NCBI GenBank assembly: GCA_963921795.1
Contig: OY997656.1
Coordinates: 56,353,003 to 56,417,002 of the forward strand
Reading direction: 5' to 3'
DNA length: 64,000 nt
Origin: Nannobrachium achirus
Lineage: Eukaryota > Chordata > Actinopteri > Myctophiformes > Myctophidae
The stretch's first letter is position 1. Each line of letters begins with the position of its first letter. The notes under the pieces were generated by a model. That model searched no databases. It saw only the letters and a program-made list of their open reading frames with translations, and was not told the origin of the DNA. Below are positions 33,495 through 43,977 of this stretch, piece after piece. The position numbers and the translations under genes are program-made.

Positions 33495-34904
33495 GTCTCC
33501 CAGGCCAGCTCAGACTCAGTTGACCCTTCTGCTCTGTCCATCTCCCAGAGCAGTTACAGGTATTCTCACCTACACCTTTTGAGATGTTCCTTTTAGGCAG
33601 GGTGTTTAACTGTACTTGTACTGTACTACATTTCAAGTGTATTGACTATACTTGTACTGTTCTCCATTTTTGTCTAATAAAATAATCAGTCAATCAATCA
33701 ATACACAATGTTTACACATTGAACAATTCATTTAAAGTGAAAGCTACATTTAAAACCACCAAAGTCAAAACCCACCAATTGAATTCCCACTTAATTCAAA
33801 TTCCTCCTTTGCTTCCTTTGCTTTCATTGTTTCAACCCAAACATGGATCTAATTTCACAAATTTCTCTTTCTCTCCTTTCTCTTAGGACTTCAAAATGGA
33901 CCAACGGTTATTGCTGAGAGTTGCAGCCACAACAGGGACCACCGCATCGCACATTGCAGGGACACCACAAATGCCAAGAAGAGGACAATGGCCAGAGTCC
34001 TTTCACCCAAGTTCTCAGTGGATGTTAATCAGAAACTTCTAGGGAGATCGTGCCTTTTTGAGAGCTGGAACACAGAGCTGAGGACCTACTAACTGTTTAC
34101 AGTTGGTGTGCTGACTATTGATGATGCTCTTCAAAAGGGTCCAAACTGCACCTAGAGCCCATTTCCACTGCCATCGAACTGGAGGGGATATAGTCATGGT
34201 GGATATTTGAGACTTGCCTCAGGATTTTCTCTTTTATTTGGCCTTGTACACATGTACTGCAATTGGATTACCCAAAATGCATGGGAAATGGACATGCATT
34301 CATAAGGTAATGCTGGGATTGGGGAATAAAGCCCTCACACTGTAACTTATGAGCTCTAAAAAAAAAAAAGAACTATACAAACATGTAAAGTAACTCAACT
34401 GTTTTGAGACGGGATGTGATTTTATTTATTAAAACAATTGCGGCTGAACAATTAGGTTAGCTTTATATTACTACATTTTAAGTTGGGTATTTAGAAAGAA
34501 GTTGAAAGCTAAATGGTAATCTCTTGCTAATGTGTTGTTCAACACAGCTCTGTCTATATAATATGTTGGTTTAACCTTGTAATGCTGCTTTGTATGCCCT
34601 TTGAGCTTGTACATCTACTTTTGTGTGACTGTAGTATGAAGAAGTGGGTCTTAAGAAAGATCACACAAAGAAATGCTAAAATATGGAAGAGGTTCTGCCT
34701 GGTGAACATGACATTTGAAAATAAACTTTAGTTGAAGTGTCCTCAATGCATTGTTTTGTTTTTGGATTATTGTTTTGCACATGCATGTTATAAAGTAAGT
34801 GTTGTAATTGTATAGTAGAATTCTAAATTCAAGGAATTTTAAGAATTTGATTTGTTATAGAATTTTCAGGAAAGGACATTTAATTAAGGGATTTAGGCTA
34901 CATA

Positions 34905-35262
34905 TATGTTTTAAGTACTGCTTACTCAGAATAACCATGTTTATAGCACTGCAACACATACAGCACATTCAAAATAACCTAGTACTGCTTACTCAGAAAA
35001 AACACATTTGTAGTGCTGCACACTCAAAAGAATCTAGTACTGCTTACTCAGAATGACCATGTTTTGTAGTGCTAGACACTCAAAAGAACCTAGTACTGCT
35101 TACTCAGAATTAACGAGTTGTGTAGTGCACACTCAGAATAACCTAGTACTGCTTACTCAGAATAAACAGGTTGTGTAGTGCACATTCAAAATAAACAAGT
35201 ACTGCTTACTCAGAATGAACAAGCTAATCGTACTGCTTACTCAGAATTAACGAGTTTCTCTA
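34905..35262. repeat. Subterminal tandem repeats of the TA element
   Basis: Seven or so diverged units of 60-75 bp share TAGTACTGCTTACTCAGAAT. They lie near the right end of the TA-flanked element, where transposase-binding repeats are often found. Confidence 0.75.
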
Positions 35263-35358
35263 ACTCACCATTACTGTTTGTACGTTAACTCATTTTTTTT
35301 GAGGCAATGAGTTTCTGTACTTTTTTTGAGTTAAGTCAACGCGTCAGGGATTACAGTG

Positions 35359-35990
35359 TAGAGATACTGTGCGATTTGTGTGATTTTAGGGCAAAATCTG
35401 TAGGAGCAGTGCCCAAAAATGTGTTTTAAAAAATGGGCCTGAAGGTGGCGCTAAATGGGACAGATCCATGTTGATGAGATGAGTGTAGACATACTGTGTA
35501 CCGATTTGCTGTGATTTTAGGGCAAAATCTGTAGGAGCAGTGTCCAAAAATGTGTTGGAAAAAATCGGCCTGATGGTGGCGCTATATGGGACAGGTCCAT
35601 GTTGATGACATGAGTGTAGACATACTGTGTAGCGATTTGCGTGATAGGGCAAAATCTGTAGGAGCAGTGTCCAAAAATGTGTTTTAAAAAATCAGCCTGA
35701 AGGTGGCGCTATATGGGACAGATCCATGTTGATGAGATGAGTGTAGACATATTGTGTAGCGATTTGCGTGATTTTAGGGCAAAGATTGTAGGAGCAGTGT
35801 CCAAAAATGTGTTTTAAAAAATCGGCCTGAAGGTGGCGCTATATGGGACAGATCCAAGTTGATGACATGAGTGTAGACATACTGTGTACCGATTTGCGTG
35901 ATTTTAAGGCAGAAATTGTAGGAGCAGTGTCCAAATATGTGTTTTGCAAGAATCGGCCTCATGGTGGCGCTAGAAGAGGGCCATGTGAGA
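35359..35990. repeat. 130-bp tandem array, GGTGGCGCTATATGGGACAG
   Basis: Five units of 128-131 bp with TGTAGGAGCAGTGTCCAAAA, ATCGGCCTGAAGGTGGCGCT and GGGACAGATCCATGTTGATG. The first unit is split by the TA element, with its left part at 31826-31888. Single relatives occur at 42300-42500 and 3215-3300. Confidence 0.9.
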
Positions 35991-36821
35991 AATGAGGGGT
36001 GGGGACTAAATAAATACAGAACTATATTTATTTTATATTGTGTAAATATATCTGACATCTATTATATAGATAAACATCTATAGACATTTATTTTTTTATA
36101 TAGCGTAAATAAACATAAAGTGTATTTATTTTATATTGTGTAAAAATCCCATTCAGACAAACCATGAAAAAGAACGTTGGATCAACTGCTGTTGTATTGT
36201 GTATGTTTGGCCGGCAGATGTCGCCCTCTCACCATTCACAGCTCTCATTGAGGAGAGCAGGAGGAGGAGACCCCGCCCCGCGGGGATGTCCACAATGTCC
36301 AGGAGCATTGTTGCCAAGTCCGCTTATTATAAGGAAAAACGACTTTGGGCTTTCCTTAAAGCCGACCCTTATATAAATGAGCTAATAGCATCAGCTATTT
36401 GATCACTATACGTTCTGAACTTGTAGATCCAGGCCCATGCATGTGGGTCCCCATCCAGAATCAATGGGGGTAAATTTACTATAATCAATTTTTTGTCTTA
36501 GGAATGTGAGGAATACAAAATAATATTATTGAACTCAAGTCTCCGTGGCATGACTAAAAAATGTCATTTTGGGGGTGAACTAACTCACCCCCAAATCCCT
36601 AGCCTCCTTCAAAATCGGTCTGAAAAGTCACCTTCAAACGGCTGCAACTAGTGACTTGTAAATAGACTATTATTCTGTTGTTTTTATTGCCCTGTTTTTA
36701 ATTATTTATTATTTCTTTTCTGCTTTTGTAATTGATGTTATCCTAAAAGTAGGCCTACTATGTTCTATCCGTCTGTATTACAATGTTATGAGATACATAA
36801 AGTGATTCCCCCTCCCCCCAT
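35991..36821. other. AT-rich spacer with an unassigned frame
   Basis: TTTATTTTATATTGTGTAAA occurs twice near 36030 and 36130. An 88-codon plus-strand frame at 36136-36402 ends SAYYKEKRLWAFLKADPYIN; I do not recognise it and do not call it a gene. Bases 36540-36600 carry the GGGGGTGAACTA repeat also present at 37765 and 59110. Confidence 0.4.
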
Positions 36822-37151
36822 TCTGATGAGCACAAGAGTTGAATAGGTATAACATGGTGAAAATAGCAGATCTACATGCTCACAACGCCTCGTATGTAGA
36901 TCTGCTATTTTCAAAATTTCTGCATCTAATATTTGACAATTTGGCCCTAGATGTAGCCTATTAAAAAGTCCTTAAATTGTCACTTTAGCAATGTGCAGCT
37001 ACCCTCTATAGTCTACACTTAAACTTGGTTTGTTTACTGTTGAGTGAGAAAACAATTTTGCAAAATAGGTTAATCATTCTGGGGACCCCCAAAATAATAT
37101 GGGGACCCCCCCCCCCCCTGGGGGTCCTGACCCACAGGTTGAGAACCACTG
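36822..37151. mobile_element. hAT-like element, 5'-truncated copy of 2243-2600
   Basis: Shares GTCCTTAAATTGTCACTTTA and GTTTACTGTTGAGTGAGAAA with 2243-2600 and ends GGTTGAGAACCACTG. It carries a compact palindrome at 36859-36912. Confidence 0.75.
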
Positions 37152-37525
37152 CTCTAAAACAACATAATTTAGACAATAAAACTTTCGCCCTGCCCCTCTT
37201 TAATTTTTTGTTAGGGGGGTGGCTTGTTTTCACAGACCTGGCAACACGCATCCAGGAGGAGCTGGTCTCTTCCTGCTGGCTGCTTGTTGTTCTACAGGTG
37301 TTTGGAGCCGCTGCGCTGCGCTGCGTTTGTCTGTGTTTCCATCCGTTTCTGCACGACTTAACGTTCAATTCACACTTAAATTCTCACTCTGCTTCATGTA
37401 AACGTCTAACCAGAGCTCTGCAGAGGACGGGACCTTCACTTCAGAGGTCTTTTCTTCTCTTTTAGACTCTCTGTTTATTGTTACCTGCGTCAGACAGACG
37501 GTCGGTCGGTCGGTCCGCGGACACC

Positions 37526-37687
37526 ATGATGAACAACATGACGTCATACCGGACCATCAGCGTGTCCTCTGATCCGGCCGCTGTGACGTCATACCGGACG
37601 GTTCCGGTCCAGTACAGCGCGGTGAACGGAGCTTCCGTTGGTTCCGTTGGATACCAGCTGGTCCCCGTGCAGCAGCAGCAACAGCAG
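37526..37687 (+). CDS. Unrecognised gene, coding exon 1
   Basis: Fifty-four codons from ATG in a good context (GGACACCATGATG): MMNNMTSYRTISVSSDPAAV, with a repeated TSYRT motif, ending LVPVQQQQQQ at CAG|GTCAGA, phase 0. A pyrimidine-rich acceptor TTCTCTTTTAG ends at 37464, so the 5' UTR part of this exon may start at 37465. Composition (Ser, Val, Gln; no Cys) suggests a disordered N-terminus, perhaps of a nuclear regulator; that is inference only. An internal near-repeat (TSYRTISV and TSYRTVPV) is visible. I do not know the family. Confidence 0.65.
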
Positions 37688-38588
37688 GTCAGAGCGGTGG
37701 ATGTTGCATTCATACTTTATTTAACAGTTAAAAGTACAGAAACAAGCAAAAAGGATTAAGGATTAAAGGAATAGTTCACCCCCAAATTGACCTTTTTTTT
37801 GTCGTATTCCTAAGATAATTGAATTTTAATAAATGCACCTCCTTTGATTTCATGTCTCTGTCTGGAATCAAAGGGGGTACATTTATTATAATCAAATTGT
37901 TGTCTTAGGGATGTGACCTTTTTATTTTATTTTTTTATTACTATATTATTACTAGCAACGGCGATTGGCTGTCAGGACACGATGGGTGGAGTGGGGCAAA
38001 GCGAAGGTCGCTTCAGTTGGGATTTTTCCAACTGGAGCGAAGATAAAGGCGACTGTTTGCGGCGTTCGTGTAGCCCCGTTTGGCTCGTTGGCGCCGTGCC
38101 TGGTCACACGTCGTCTTGTTCAGATTTGAACGCACCTTATAACGACATTAAACTCACCAACATTGCACCTGTAAAGAAAGCTTGAATTATCCTCTTTCTA
38201 TCTGCCGATTGTTTGTTTGATAAAAATACAGCGTAGAGATGTTATGAGCTACTTTCTGTCAATACATTCTGTGCAAGTGATTATTTTTCTTAGTCTTGGA
38301 ATTTGAAATCACTTGTGCGAAATCACTCAATGGTCCTGTCTACCACCTGTTTCGATAATTTGGGAGGCAGCGGAATGTTGCCTTATAAATAATGATAAAT
38401 TATATCATTACTAGATTTTACAATTATATAATTGTAAACTGCTCATCATGTGACCCACATAATCGCTTATTTCGGGCTCGTTTAAAAAAAAAAACACATG
38501 AAAAGGAATCGTGATGAGATCGTCTATCGCCATACAGCCGGGGAAAATATGGTGATGTTGTATTTTTCCATTTCGTCCACCCCAGCAG
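37688..38588. other. Intron 1 of the unrecognised gene
   Basis: About 900 bp. It begins with a GTCAGA donor and has a GGAATAGTTCACCCCC-type repeat at 37765-37915, followed by a 90-codon chance frame. It ends TCGTCCACCCCAGCAG, a tandem acceptor (CAGCAG). Confidence 0.55.
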
Positions 38589-38744
38589 GTCCAATCCTAC
38601 ATGGTCCTGTCCCCGGTGAACCCGGTGGGTCCGGTGAGCCCGGTGTTCCTGCAGAACCAGCAGTACCTCAACTACCACAACCTGCCCAGCATCAGCGTCA
38701 GCAGCAGCCAGGACGAGGCAGACCTCGTCTTCAGACACCATGAC
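38589..38744 (+). CDS. Unrecognised gene, coding exon 2
   Basis: Fifty-two codons, VQSYMVLSPVNPVGPVSPVF through LQNQQYLNYHNLPSISVSSS to QDEADLVFRHHD, ending at GAC|GTGAGT in phase 0. The acceptor is an NAGNAG site, so an extra Gln (38586-38588) is optional. Codon use is GC-rich and the frame is clean. The last 21 bp and the donor lie in the first unit of a 43-bp tandem repeat. Any later donor copy would add VSRGTV and then a TGA stop. Confidence 0.7.
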
Positions 38745-39108
38745 GTGAGTAGAGGGACGGTCTGACCTGGTCTTCAGACACCATGACGTGAGTAGAGGGA
38801 CGGTCTGACCTGGTCTTCAGACACCATGACGTGAGTAGAGGCACGGTCTGACCTGGTCTTCAGACACCATGACGTGAGTAGAGGGACGGTCTGACCTGGT
38901 CTTCAGACACCATGACGTGAGTAGAGGGACGGTCTGACCTGGTCTTCAGACACCATGACGTGAGTAGAGGGACGGTCTGACCTGGTCTTCAGACACCATG
39001 ACGTGAGTAGAGGGACGGTCTGACCTGGTCTTCAGACACCATGACGTGAGTAGAGGGACGGTCTGACCTGGTCTTCAGACACCATGACGTGAGTAGAGGG
39101 ACGGTCTG
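38724..39108. repeat. 43-bp tandem repeat duplicating an exon end and its 5' splice site
   Basis: Nine units, first at 38724 and last at 39068-39108. Each contains CTTCAGACACCATGAC|GTGAGTAG. Strong donor sequences therefore lie at 38745, 38788 and every 43 bp to 39089. Units are almost identical; one has GGCACGG for GGGACGG, and the first has CTCGTC for CTGGTC. Confidence 0.95.
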
Positions 39109-39399
39109 CGCTCCATTTGGGCTCGTCTGCCTTCTTTGCGCTGCACATCCAGCGGTTGCGACTGACGTTACACAATATGATGTTGTGATTGGCTTTTGGG
39201 CTTAAATAAAACGTTTCTTAATTATGAAAAGTAACTTTTAATAATAAATAACAGTATTGCATTAATTCTTATTGCCGAAAATTCCTCTTTAAACCATTAT
39301 TCAACACTGGAAAATAACATTACATGAGTCAGCCGCCCTGCGGGGGTCCCTCGCCGCCGACCACGGGATGACTTTCTGATAGCTCTCTCTCTCTCTCAG

Positions 39400-39483
39400 G
39401 TGACCAATAGAAAGTCTTCGTCAGTCTTCAGTCATTCTTCCAGTCCCATCAAGAGTCCAGTTCCCAGCATGGAGGAAGAGGAG
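39400..39483 (+). CDS. Unrecognised gene, coding exon 3
   Basis: Twenty-eight codons, VTNRKSSSVFSHSSSPIKSP then VPSMEEEE, between CTCTCTCTCTCTCAG and GAG|GTTAGT, phase 0 at both ends. The serine-rich stretch with SSSPIKSP offers SP-type phosphorylation motifs, followed by an acidic run. The next exon is not certain. A short phase-0 candidate starts at 47332 (EIPVQDGLF) but runs straight into a transposon. Confidence 0.65.
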
Positions 39484-40067
<584 letters not shown>

Positions 40068-40279
40068 CTCTGGTGTGCCTTGGGCAGTGTTGTACCCGAA
40101 CATGTTCAATGAACGATCGTACATTCATATTGTGGGCTAACGTGAACTGAACTTTCTTTGTTGGCCGTTCATGCGGCGGTCATCACATGAAGCACTGTGA
40201 ATCTCCTCCTCGTTACGTCTCGCAGTCGCAACTCGCAAGTAAAGCCTGACTATACTTTGTCGTATGCGTGTTGCACTGC

Positions 40280-40352
40280 GAAAATAGCTGATCTGAAAGC
40301 TCACAACGCGTTGCATCCACGAGACAACGTGAGCTTGTAGATCAGCTATTTT
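40280..40352. repeat. Window-wide palindrome, full copy
   Basis: GAAAATAGCTGATCTGAAAG on the left and CTTGTAGATCAGCTATTTTA on the right, with ACAACGCG/ACAACGTG inner parts. The inner tips are less well matched. Confidence 0.8.
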
Positions 40353-40410
40353 AACCAACGTGGAGCCCTTCACAATAAGGGTGCGGGAAGACTGGGCACT
40401 GGGCACCTAA

Positions 40411-40916
40411 GGCCGGCTTTACACTGCAGTCAAATCCAGCCCAAATCCGATTTGTTCTCAAATCTGATCTTTTGGCCCGACTTTTCACACTGCATTTGCA
40501 AGTGACACAGATCTGATCTGTGCGTTCAGACAGCGTTAGCCCAAAGCTGCCCTGCGGTGGGCTGTAATCAAATAGTAAATACTCGCGCTCTGTAATGATG
40601 TAATTTACAGCCGTGATCGGGTCGCGCTGCTCGCGCAGCAAGTGACGCTTGGGCCAGTTTGATGTGACTTGTATGTGACCTGCATATAACTCAATGGGGT
40701 GGATGTGGTTGCTGCTTTCAGACTGTGTCAGATGTCCTCAGATCCGATATGGATCGGATTTGAAACTACCTCTGGATGTGGTTTTTCAAAATCGGATTTC
40801 ATGTGACCTGAATGTGACATGTTTGGATTTAGACTATTTAAAAAAAATCGGATTCCACTTTTGAAGTGACTCAGATCTGATTCAGGCTAGATTTCAGTGG
40901 CAGTGTAAAGCCGGCC
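40411..40916. mobile_element. TAA-flanked MITE (PIF/Harbinger-like)
   Basis: Ends GGCCGGCTTTACACTGC and CAGTGTAAAGCCGGCC, flanked by TAA (40408-40410 and 40917-40919). The interior repeats AATCNGAT-type motifs. A 3-bp TAA target and GC-rich ends fit PIF/Harbinger. Confidence 0.82.
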
Positions 40917-41150
40917 TAAATATTGTGGGCACCTCAATGTTAAGTTGGATGAAATTATTGCTGTGTGTGGTTCTATATGGGCTGTGTCAATAACTTTGAC
41001 AAATAATAGCTTGCAGCCGATATATACGTTATATACTGTATACTGTATATTGTTTTCGTTTTTCAGAAAACCTAGAAGGCATTTTTAGAATCGTCCTCAG
41101 GCCTAAAATGGGTTAAACGGATGCTTGGCTCATTGCTTACCTGGTAACCT
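40917..41150. other. No gene seen
   Basis: A short (TATACTGTATA) patch at 41030-41050; otherwise unremarkable. Confidence 0.5.
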
Positions 41151-41151
41151 A

Positions 41152-41398
41152 TGGGGCTTTTAAGCCGTGACATCATTTTGTAGGCAGAGGAGAACTCTGC
41201 CCCCAGAGCATTTTCTGTCCCTCGCTATTTCAACAGATCCGAGACAAAAATAACGACTAAAGTATAATTCTAACACTTTCCTTTCAACAACAAAGAGAAG
41301 AAAAATGTGTAAATAGTAAAAATAGTAAAAAGATTCACGGAAACTGGGGGCAGAAATTCTCCTCTGCCTACAAAATGATGTCATACTTAACAGCCCCA
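41152..41398. mobile_element. TGGGGCTTTTAAG foldback MITE, copy 1
   Basis: Ends TATGGGGCTTTTAAG and AACAGCCCCATA with TGACATCATTTTGTAGGCAG inverted at the other end. Flanked by TA, though TA is also part of the end sequence. The second copy is at 48148-48418 in the opposite orientation. Confidence 0.75.
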
Positions 41399-41650
41399 TA
41401 GTTTCAAATGTACAGCGTCAGCATGTAATTCTGTCCAGACTGATGCTAGGTTCCTTGTTTACCTGCTGTCCTATAGTTTCTCTGAGACACTGCACGCTTC
41501 TCTCTGCACTCCACTTACAGTATGTGACCGTTCACCTCGTCCATTATACTGGCTAGAGTTCACGTTTACTCCGCTTATTCTGACCTCACACTGTCTGGAT
41601 AAGAGGGCCTGCACGATGCATGTCTACATGGTGGAGTGCGGTGGTATTTA

Positions 41651-41765
41651 AACCATCCAATGCTTTATGAACCAACACTAGTGTTTCAAACCATTCAATG
41701 CTTTATGAACCAACACTAGTGTTTTAAAACCATTCAATGCTTTATGAACCAACAGTAGTATTTTG
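41651..41765. repeat. About 38-bp repeat, three copies
   Basis: AACCATTCAATGCTTTATGA followed by ACCAACACTAGTGTTTT, three times with small changes. Confidence 0.85.
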
Positions 41766-41828
41766 AAATCTTTTGTCTGACAGACTCAAATTCCTCGCTT
41801 TGGGTGTGCCTGCAACCGTTTGCCGTAG

Positions 41829-41836
41829 GGGTGTGT

Positions 41837-41911
<75 letters not shown>

Positions 41912-42085
41912 TGTGTGTGTGTGTGTGTGTGAGTGTGTGTGAGAGAGATTCATTGAGCTGGGAGCAATTTAAACTTAACCGGTGTGAACCGGTTAAGTTA
42001 AACGTATGCCAGGAGGCATGGTGTGTGTATAGGGGTGTGGTGTGTGTGCGTGTGTGTGTGTGGGTGTGTGTGTGTGTGTGTGGCA
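41829..42085. repeat. (GT)n/(GC)n microsatellites
   Basis: (GT) and (GC) runs at 41829-41945, and a shorter GT-rich run at 42033-42082. A small hairpin, TTAACTTAACCGG-type (TTAAACTTAACCGGTGTGAA with CCGGTTAAGTTAAAC), is at 41968-42003. Confidence 0.85.
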
Positions 42086-42247
42086 GTAACACCAGCATAT
42101 GGAGTACAGTAAATGTTCTCCCTACAGCCATGGAAGTAGTTTCTTGTGTTGATGACATAACCACCAGGCAGGTGTTCTTCTCTCTTGTCAACACAGCCTG
42201 GGGAAGCGCTGAGTGGACGGATATCATAGAAACAAATGACATCATTA

Positions 42248-42500
42248 ACCAGTAAGACTCCCTAATCGGGGGATAATCGACCGTCTGGTCGCATACACAA
42301 ACTTTAGAAGGCAATGGTAGCCAATCAGGAGGGAATATGGGAAATGGGACAGATCCATGTTGATGACATGACTTCAGAAGTGGTACTGTGTACCACTTTG
42401 TGATTTCAGGCCAAAATGTGTAGGAGCAGTGCCCAAAATGGTGTTTTGCAGAAATCGGCCTGATGGTGGCGCTAGAAGAGGGCCATGTGAGAAATGACAT
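42248..42500. repeat. ACCAGTAAGACTCCCTAATC repeat (copy 2) with GGTGGCGCTAGA segment
   Basis: Starts ACCAGTAAGACTCCCTAATC and continues through CACAAACTTTAGAAGGCAAT and TGTAGGAGCAGTGCCCAAAA to GGTGGCGCTAGAAGAGGGCC. It shows the two repeat motifs belong to one longer element. A hairpin of AAATTATTGCGACC with its complement follows at 42598-42630. Confidence 0.75.
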
Positions 42501-42639
42501 CCAAGGAGTGTGTGTGCAAAGTTTGTCATGGATAGGGGCAACGGTGGTGGAGATATGAGTAGGGGAAAAGTGTGAGGTGACGTGATGGACAGACTGATAA
42601 ATTATTGCGACCTAATGGTCGCAATAATTTACAAAAATA

Positions 42640-43260
42640 ATTAACAAAAGATACTGAGGTGGGAAGAGTTCTCAGATATTTCTAAATGTACGACCTAGAG
42701 CCATGAAAAACCTAACCTTAACCAGACAGCCATGAAAATAATTCAGCTAATCCCAAATGATTTTGTCAAAATCGTCAAAAGCTCAGCTGTGAGCTTGTAG
42801 AAAGCTCTTCGGAGCTGGCCGGGTGTATGGAGAACCGGAAAGATCGGAGACTCCGATGGAAGCTCGTCTGAGGACGACCGAGAGAGAGATTGGCTATTTC
42901 CACTATCAATGTTCTTTATAAAGTATAACGTTGTCAAATATGTCAGTAATTTCTTTGTATGTTTAGGTTAAATCACAATTATCTGAGTGACATTTAATCA
43001 GGTAAAATGTCATGATCGTGACAGCCTGTCCTTGTTGTTGGGGGTGCGACAGACAGAGAGAGGCAGAGAGACAGAACCGGATCCGACATCGAGGAATCTG
43101 AATGGGTTCCGTCACATTTTGGAACCGTTTCCGGAGCCGGTTTCTTTTTCAAACTCTCAGAGCTACAGTAGCATGTGTACTTCATGTCTGCTACACCATT
43201 ACAATACCAGTGGTTCTCAAACAATTTAATTTCAAAGACAACCATAAAGCAAACCTCATT
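42640..43260. other. No gene; half-palindrome remnants
   Basis: GTGAGCTTGTAGAAAGCTC at 42789 is a broken palindrome arm. Otherwise nothing recognised. Confidence 0.45.
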
Positions 43261-43327
43261 GCCAAGAATAGCTGATCTATAAGCTCACAACGAGGCGTTG
43301 TGGGCTTGTAGATCTGCTATCTTTGGC
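43261..43327. repeat. Window-wide palindrome, short-loop copy
   Basis: GCCAAGAATAGCTGATCTAT pairs with the far end GATCTGCTATCTTTGGC; the middle is ACAACGAGGCGTTGT. Confidence 0.8.
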
Positions 43328-43977
43328 AAAGTTCTCAGAATATGGATGCTAGGGTTCAAGTGGTTAATTTTTAAAAAAAGGAGAAAAAAGTTTCTATCAC
43401 ACAAAGATTTGAAGGACCCCCTGTAGTAACTCTGAGGACCCCCTAGGGCCCCGGACCCTCTATGTGATTTTTCTCCCCCTGTTTGTTGTTTTGCTCTTAG
43501 TATTTTTGTATATTTTTTGTGTATTTTGAGCTGTTGTTTTAAATTTCCTCTATAAATGAAGTGGATTGGATTGGATTGTGTTTATAACAAACTAAAGACA
43601 TTTGCTTGCTTCCTCGCTCAAATGCATGTACCTTTCAGGCAACCTGAATGCGCAAAACCTTTCATTTACTTGCCACGGGCAATCGGGGAAACCGTGAATG
43701 TTTTTTTTAACGAGATAACTCGCAGGGAGATTAGCCTTTAGCACAGGGGTCTTCAACAGGGGGTCCGGGACCCCTAGGGGGTCCTCAGAGTTACTACAGG
43801 GGGCCCTCCAAATCTTTGTGTGATAGAAACCTTTTTTTCTCCTTTTTTATATTAAGCACTTGTACCCTAGTGTCAATATTCTGAGAACTTTATCCCCTGC
43901 TTTAGCACATGACGGGAGGACACGCAGGGTAGCGTCTATCCAGGCTATGCATCGTTCCATTTTACATCCATTCTTGC
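43328..43977. repeat. hAT-derived fragments, GGGGTCTTCAACAG family, both orientations
   Basis: Bases 43400-43460 (AGTAACTCTGAGGACCCCCT) and 43745-43890 (GGGGTCTTCAACAGGGGGTC, TCAGAGTTACTACAGGGGG) are inverted relatives, so they could be the two arms of one element. Confidence 0.6.

Larger units (their letters stand above)
31889..35358. mobile_element. TA-flanked DNA element, 3.47 kb, with transcript-like interior
   Basis: Ends CACTGTAAAACC and GGATTACAGTG share an inverted CACTGTAA terminus, flanked by TA (31887-31888 and 35359-35360). The flanks rejoin into an intact monomer of the 130-bp repeat (ATGACTGTA / TAGAGATACTGTG), so the boundaries are solid. Inside are exon-like pieces: a donor TTTG|GTGAGT near 32322, a TTCTTAG acceptor before 32756, a donor TTACAG|GTATTC near 33557, an acceptor TCTCTTAG near 33886, and AATAAA signals at 34325 and 34721. 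The exon frames hit stops, so a non-coding or relic transcript is likely. TA targets fit Tc1/mariner or IS630-like elements. No transposase was found. Confidence 0.8.

Noticed and set aside
42122..42255. Short frame MEVVSCVDDITTRQVFFSLV with an acceptor-like CTCCCTACAG upstream
   Set aside because: It does not continue the exon 3 phase (a stop appears at once in that phase), has no partner exon, and ends inside an interspersed repeat.
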